A stretch of 64,000 nucleotides of DNA from Caulobacter sp. (GTDB taxonomy: Bacteria; Pseudomonadota; Alphaproteobacteria; Caulobacterales; Caulobacteraceae). The stretch's first letter is position 1, and each line of letters starts with the position of its first letter. The notes beneath the pieces were generated by a model. It ran no database searches and was not told the DNA's origin. It saw only the letters and a program-made list of their open reading frames with translations. Made by a program: the position numbers and the translations under genes. Shown here one piece after another: positions 61,357 through 64,000 of this stretch. Location of the stretch: assembly GCA_030678995.1 (NCBI GenBank), contig JAUXTQ010000038.1, positions 62,001 to 126,000 on the forward strand. The letters are read 5' to 3'.

Positions 61357-61629
61357 ATGAAGACCCGCGCCGCCGTCGCGTTCGAAGCCAAAAAGGCCGC
61401 TGGAGATCGTCGAGGTGGACCTGGAGGGTCCCCGCGCCGGCGAGGTGCTGGTGGAGATCAAGGCCACTGGCATCTGCCACACCGACGCCTATACGCTGGA
61501 CGGCCTGGACAGCGAGGGCATCTTCCCCTCGATCCTCGGCCACGAGGGCGCCGGCGTGGTGCTGGAGGTGGGCGCGGGCGTGACCAGCGTGGTCCCCGGC
61601 GACCACGTGATCCCGCTCTACACGCCCTG
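61357..61629 (+). pseudogene. adhC: Truncated, frameshifted class III alcohol dehydrogenase
   Basis: Codons from 61357 encode [13 protein letters not shown], the normal start of S-(hydroxymethyl)glutathione dehydrogenase. An extra G near 61395 then shifts the frame. The correct sequence resumes in another frame ([21 protein letters not shown], then [16 protein letters not shown], then HVIPLYTPC). The gene stops matching at about 61629, where the IS481-type end begins, leaving roughly a quarter of the enzyme. It can no longer make the catalytic domain. Confidence 0.85.
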
Positions 61630-61850
61630 TGTAGGCCCGGATTCTGATGGTGCATCATCATCCCTGAGTCGTCAGGAGGAGGATGTACTATGGGAAGCGT
61701 TCTTCACGGCAGCGCCCGCACGACGCCGCGTATTCGAGCCGAGCTCCAAGCGTCGCAACAGAGCAGCCGGGCCCTTGCCGCCAGCTACGGCCTGAACCCC
61801 AAGACCGTTCGCAAGTGGCGCAAGCGGACCACGACGGCCGATGCGCCAGA
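61630..61850 (+). mobile_element. IS481-type element fragment
   Basis: The fragment begins at TGTAGGCCCGG, a plausible left end, directly after the broken adhC. It encodes about 50 residues starting [20 protein letters not shown] and ending RKWRKRTTTADAP, the N-terminal helix-turn-helix of IS481-family transposases. The DDE core is absent. The right boundary is approximate. Confidence 0.65.
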
Positions 61851-62022
61851 CCATGTCGCACTCGACCGTTTTCGGACGGGCGCTCCCAAAGCAGATGTGG
61901 CGTTGGACGTTCGCGAATACTACGACCTTGATGAAGATGCGGCGCTGAACGATGTCGAGGGGGTGCTCTCCAGGCTGCAACAGGCGGGCCTGATGGTCTC
62001 TCACGAGGAACCGGGCGCGTAG
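61850..62022 (+). pseudogene. PqqD-like C-terminal remnant fused to the IS fragment
   Basis: After the IS481-like part, the same open frame (61690-62022 overall) continues with RTGAPKADVALDVREYYDLD and NDVEGVLSRLQQAGLM. This resembles the C-terminal winged helix of PqqD-family peptide chaperones (acidic DV-x-x-L-x-x-L-x-x-x-GL pattern). I read it as the tail of another gene joined to the IS fragment by a deletion. The family call is tentative. Confidence 0.35.
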
Positions 62023-62099
62023 GCCGAGATCGCCCTGGATGCGGCCCGGGCGCTTCGGCCAGTCCGGCGACGGCGGGAAGGCGAGACCGGGCTGGGCGC

Positions 62100-62858
62100 T
62101 CAGGTGGCGTCGCGGGCTCCGCTGCGAACGAAACGGCGCACCGCGGGATCGCGGGACTGGTCCAGATCAGCGACCGACCCGCGCCAGACGACCTTGCCTT
62201 GATCCAGCATGGCAATCTCGTCGGCGATTGTGCGCGCCGAGCCGACGTCATGGGTGATCGACACCGCGGTGCAGCCCAGTCGCTTGACCAGATCGACGAT
62301 CAACAGGTTGATCGCGTCGGCCGTTACCGGATCCAGGCCGGTGGTGGGTTCGTCAAAGAACAGGATCTTGGGCCGGGCGACAATGGCGCGAGCCAGGCCA
62401 ACCCGCTTCTGCATCCCGCCTGAAAGTTCGGAGGGATAGAGGTCCGCCACCGCCGGCTCGAGCCGGACCTGTTCAAGGGCCTCCAGGGCCGCAGCCTTCG
62501 CCACCTTGCGGCCGAGTCCGTCTGCGTTGATCAGCCGGAAGGCCACATTTTCCCAGACCGTCAGGCTGTCGAACAGCGCCGCCCCCTGGAACAGCACCCC
62601 CGCCACCCGGTAGAGGCGCTGCTGAGCGCCGCGCAGCCCCCCCGGAAGCCGTCGACCCTCGAAGCGTATCTTACCGGCGTCGGGGCGCAGGAGGCCCAGC
62701 GCCAGCTTCAAGGTCACGGACTTTCCCTGGCCCGACCCGCCCATGATGACCAGCGAACGGCCGGCGGCGACGGTCAGGTCAAGCCTGTCCAGCACCAGCT
62801 TGCCGCCGAACCGCTTGGTCACGCCTCGCCACTCGAGGATCGGGGCGCGCGCTTTCAT
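62100..62858 (-). CDS. mlaF: Phospholipid ABC transporter ATP-binding protein MlaF
   Basis: A 252-residue ABC ATPase. Walker A is MGGSGQGKSVTLK, the signature SELSGGMQKRVGLARA, and Walker B ILFFDEPTTGLDP followed by the switch His in SITHD. It pairs with MlaE to move phospholipids between membranes and keep outer-membrane asymmetry. The ATG at 62858 overlaps the mlaE stop (TGATG); the open frame further upstream is a shadow of mlaE. It is chromosomal backbone beyond the accessory block. Confidence 0.9.
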   Translation of the reverse strand: MKARAPILEWRGVTKRFGGKLVLDRLDLTVAAGRSLVIMGGSGQGKSVTLKLALGLLRPDAGKIRFEGRRLPGGLRGAQQRLYRVAGVLFQGAALFDSLTVWENVAFRLINADGLGRKVAKAAALEALEQVRLEPAVADLYPSELSGGMQKRVGLARAIVARPKILFFDEPTTGLDPVTADAINLLIVDLVKRLGCTAVSITHDVGSARTIADEIAMLDQGKVVWRGSVADLDQSRDPAVRRFVRSGARDAT

Positions 62859-63655
62859 CAGTGGGTGAACAGGCTGGTCAGGACATAGTCGGTGGCGAAG
62901 ATCAACACGCCGGACCAGACCATGGCCCGGGTGGCGGCGCGGCCCACGCCCCGGGCGCCGCCGACCGCGCGATAGCCGTGGTAGCAGCCCATGAGGGTAA
63001 CGATAAAGCCGAACACCGCCGCCTTGATCAGGCCGGAGGTCACGTCCCACGGCTCGATGAACTCGATCGTCGCGCGAGCATAGAGCGTCGGGTTGAAACC
63101 CAGCGACAGGGTGGACACAAGCCAACCACCGGCGATGCCGATAATGTCGGCCACGGCGGTCAGCAACGGCAGGGTCGCGATTCCGGCCAGAATGCGCGGC
63201 GCCACCAGATAGCGGAACGGGTCGGTCGATAGGGTCCGCATGGCGTCGATCTGCTCGGTCGCCCGCATGGCGCCGATCTCGGCGGCGATGGTCGCGGCCA
63301 CCCGGCCGGCCAGCATCAGGGCGGCCAGGACCGGCGCCAGTTCGCGGGTGATGCCCAGGGCGACGATCTGCGGCACGATCTGCTCGGCGTTGAACCGTCC
63401 ACCGCCGGTGTAGATGTTGAGCGCCAGGGCCGCGCCGGTGAAGACCGCCGTCAGCCCGACCACGGGCAGCGACATGAAGCCGACGGCCACGCACTGGCGC
63501 AGGACCTGACCGCCGTACCAGGGCAGGGACAGGCTGGCAACAAGGCCCCTGAAGGCGAAGAGGGCCAGGGACCCGACGAGAGCCATCAGCCCCAGGGTCA
63601 GCCGACCGACGGCGTTGACCGGCGACAGGAGGGTCAAGGGAACGGCCGTCGCCAT
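62858..63655 (-). CDS. mlaE: Phospholipid ABC transporter permease MlaE
   Basis: A 265-residue MlaE/YrbE permease with five to six hydrophobic segments. SLPVVGLTAVFTGAALALN, ELAPVLAALMLAGRVAATIAAEIGAMRATEQIDAM and the C-terminal FIVTLMGCYHGYRAVGGARGVG are family hallmarks. Starts 1 nt after the mlaD stop and overlaps mlaF, giving the usual D-E-F order on this strand. Confidence 0.9.
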   Translation of the reverse strand: MATAVPLTLLSPVNAVGRLTLGLMALVGSLALFAFRGLVASLSLPWYGGQVLRQCVAVGFMSLPVVGLTAVFTGAALALNIYTGGGRFNAEQIVPQIVALGITRELAPVLAALMLAGRVAATIAAEIGAMRATEQIDAMRTLSTDPFRYLVAPRILAGIATLPLLTAVADIIGIAGGWLVSTLSLGFNPTLYARATIEFIEPWDVTSGLIKAAVFGFIVTLMGCYHGYRAVGGARGVGRAATRAMVWSGVLIFATDYVLTSLFTH

Positions 63656-63656
63656 C

Positions 63657-64000
63657 TTACTGCGGCTCGGCAGGCTGGGTCGGAGCGGGCTGGGGTTTGA
63701 TCACCTGGCCGATCAGACCGAACAGGTCGACGGCGCCCTGGGTGTTCTGGATCTCGCCGCCCGGCGCCAGCATGTCCTCGGCGCCGCCTGGCTCGACCGA
63801 GACATACGCGCCGCCGAGCAAGCCGTCGCTGGTGATCTTGGCGGTGGAATCCGACGGCAGGTTGACGCCTCTGTCGATGGTCAGCTCCGTGGCCGCGAAG
63901 TAGGTCTTCGGGTCCAGAGCGACTCTCGTCACCTGACCGACCCGAACCCCGGCCACACGAACATCGTCGCCTTCCTTCAGCGCGCCAACCTGGCCGAACC
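63657..64000 (-). CDS. mlaD: Phospholipid-binding MCE protein MlaD (partial)
   Basis: The C-terminal 113 codons of an MCE-domain protein; the gene continues beyond the right edge. GALKEGDDVRVAGVRVGQV, LPSDSTAKITSDGLLGGAYVSVEPGG and the final Pro/Gln-rich tail match MlaD, the periplasmic, membrane-anchored lipid-binding ring that works with MlaE and MlaF. Confidence 0.85.
   Translation of the reverse strand, partial: FGQVGALKEGDDVRVAGVRVGQVTRVALDPKTYFAATELTIDRGVNLPSDSTAKITSDGLLGGAYVSVEPGGAEDMLAPGGEIQNTQGAVDLFGLIGQVIKPQPAPTQPAEPQ

Noticed and set aside
62859-63494. Upstream extension of the mlaF frame
   Set aside because: It overlaps mlaE completely and is unlike any ABC ATPase N-terminus. 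The TGATG junction gives the natural start at 62858.
1-64000. CRISPR arrays, tRNA or rRNA genes, riboswitches
   Set aside because: I saw no regular direct-repeat array and no stretch resembling a tRNA, rRNA or known riboswitch in the intergenic regions.

Overview
The window reads as a high-GC alphaproteobacterial chromosome, most likely Caulobacterales (a Phenylobacterium- or Caulobacter-like genome). The placement rests on gene style (TonB receptors, GTG/TTG starts, tightly overlapping operons) and on a nested palindromic repeat of the type common in Caulobacterales DNA at 29552-29690. I could run no search, so this is an inference. Two ordinary chromosomal flanks, an ABC transporter (1-633) and an mlaFED lipid-transport operon (62100-64000), enclose about 60 kb of accessory catabolic DNA. 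Broken genes mark the edges of that block: an oxygenase remnant next to an IS6-family element on the left, and a frameshifted class III alcohol dehydrogenase cut by an IS481-type fragment on the right.

The left half (1943-32429) is one regulon. A 16-bp palindrome, ATGACC-N4-GGTCAT, lies just upstream of nearly every transcription unit: eleven good sites, two degenerate ones, and one of the good ones left facing an IS fragment. The controlled genes are a secreted DUF4350-like protein, an M55 D-aminopeptidase and a lipase-like hydrolase; an enolase-superfamily enzyme, SDR, beta-keto acid cleavage enzyme (BKACE), MerR and acyl-CoA synthetase; an SMP-30 lactonase, class III aminotransferase and CaiB-type CoA-transferase; a NIPSNAP protein; a second enolase-superfamily enzyme and a TPP enzyme; a TonB receptor, GPH symporter, S9 peptidase and serine hydrolase; a DUF2817 hydrolase; a tautomerase and enoyl-CoA hydratase; and a private single-chain 2-oxoacid dehydrogenase E1 plus E2. 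Two paralogous TetR proteins in the block are the likely regulators. The sites run from just inside an IS6 element (1102-1918) to just before an IS6 remnant (32441-32738), so the block looks like a unit acquired or moved as a whole.

The right half (32.8-61.3 kb) lacks that operator. It holds a hot-dog thioesterase with heterotetrameric sarcosine oxidase (soxBDAG) and a divergent GlxA/CdhR-type regulator; a TetR, a CaiC-like CoA ligase and a divergent TonB receptor operon (serine hydrolase, enoyl-CoA hydratase, CocE hydrolase, amino acid permease, dipeptide epimerase); a DUF819, C45 and serine hydrolase operon; and an SDR, GntR, BKACE, P450, serine dehydratase and aminotransferase set built around a 22-bp palindrome.

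Taken together, the gene content suggests uptake and dismantling of a conjugated, amide- or ester-linked substrate with D- or N-methyl-amino acid and acyl parts. M55, C45, S9, CocE, three serine hydrolases and a dipeptide epimerase would hydrolyse it. The SDR, BKACE, thioesterase and Sox steps resemble carnitine/betaine catabolism. The CoA ligases, hydratases, TPP enzyme and E1/E2 would process acyl and keto acids. The actual substrate cannot be read from the sequence.
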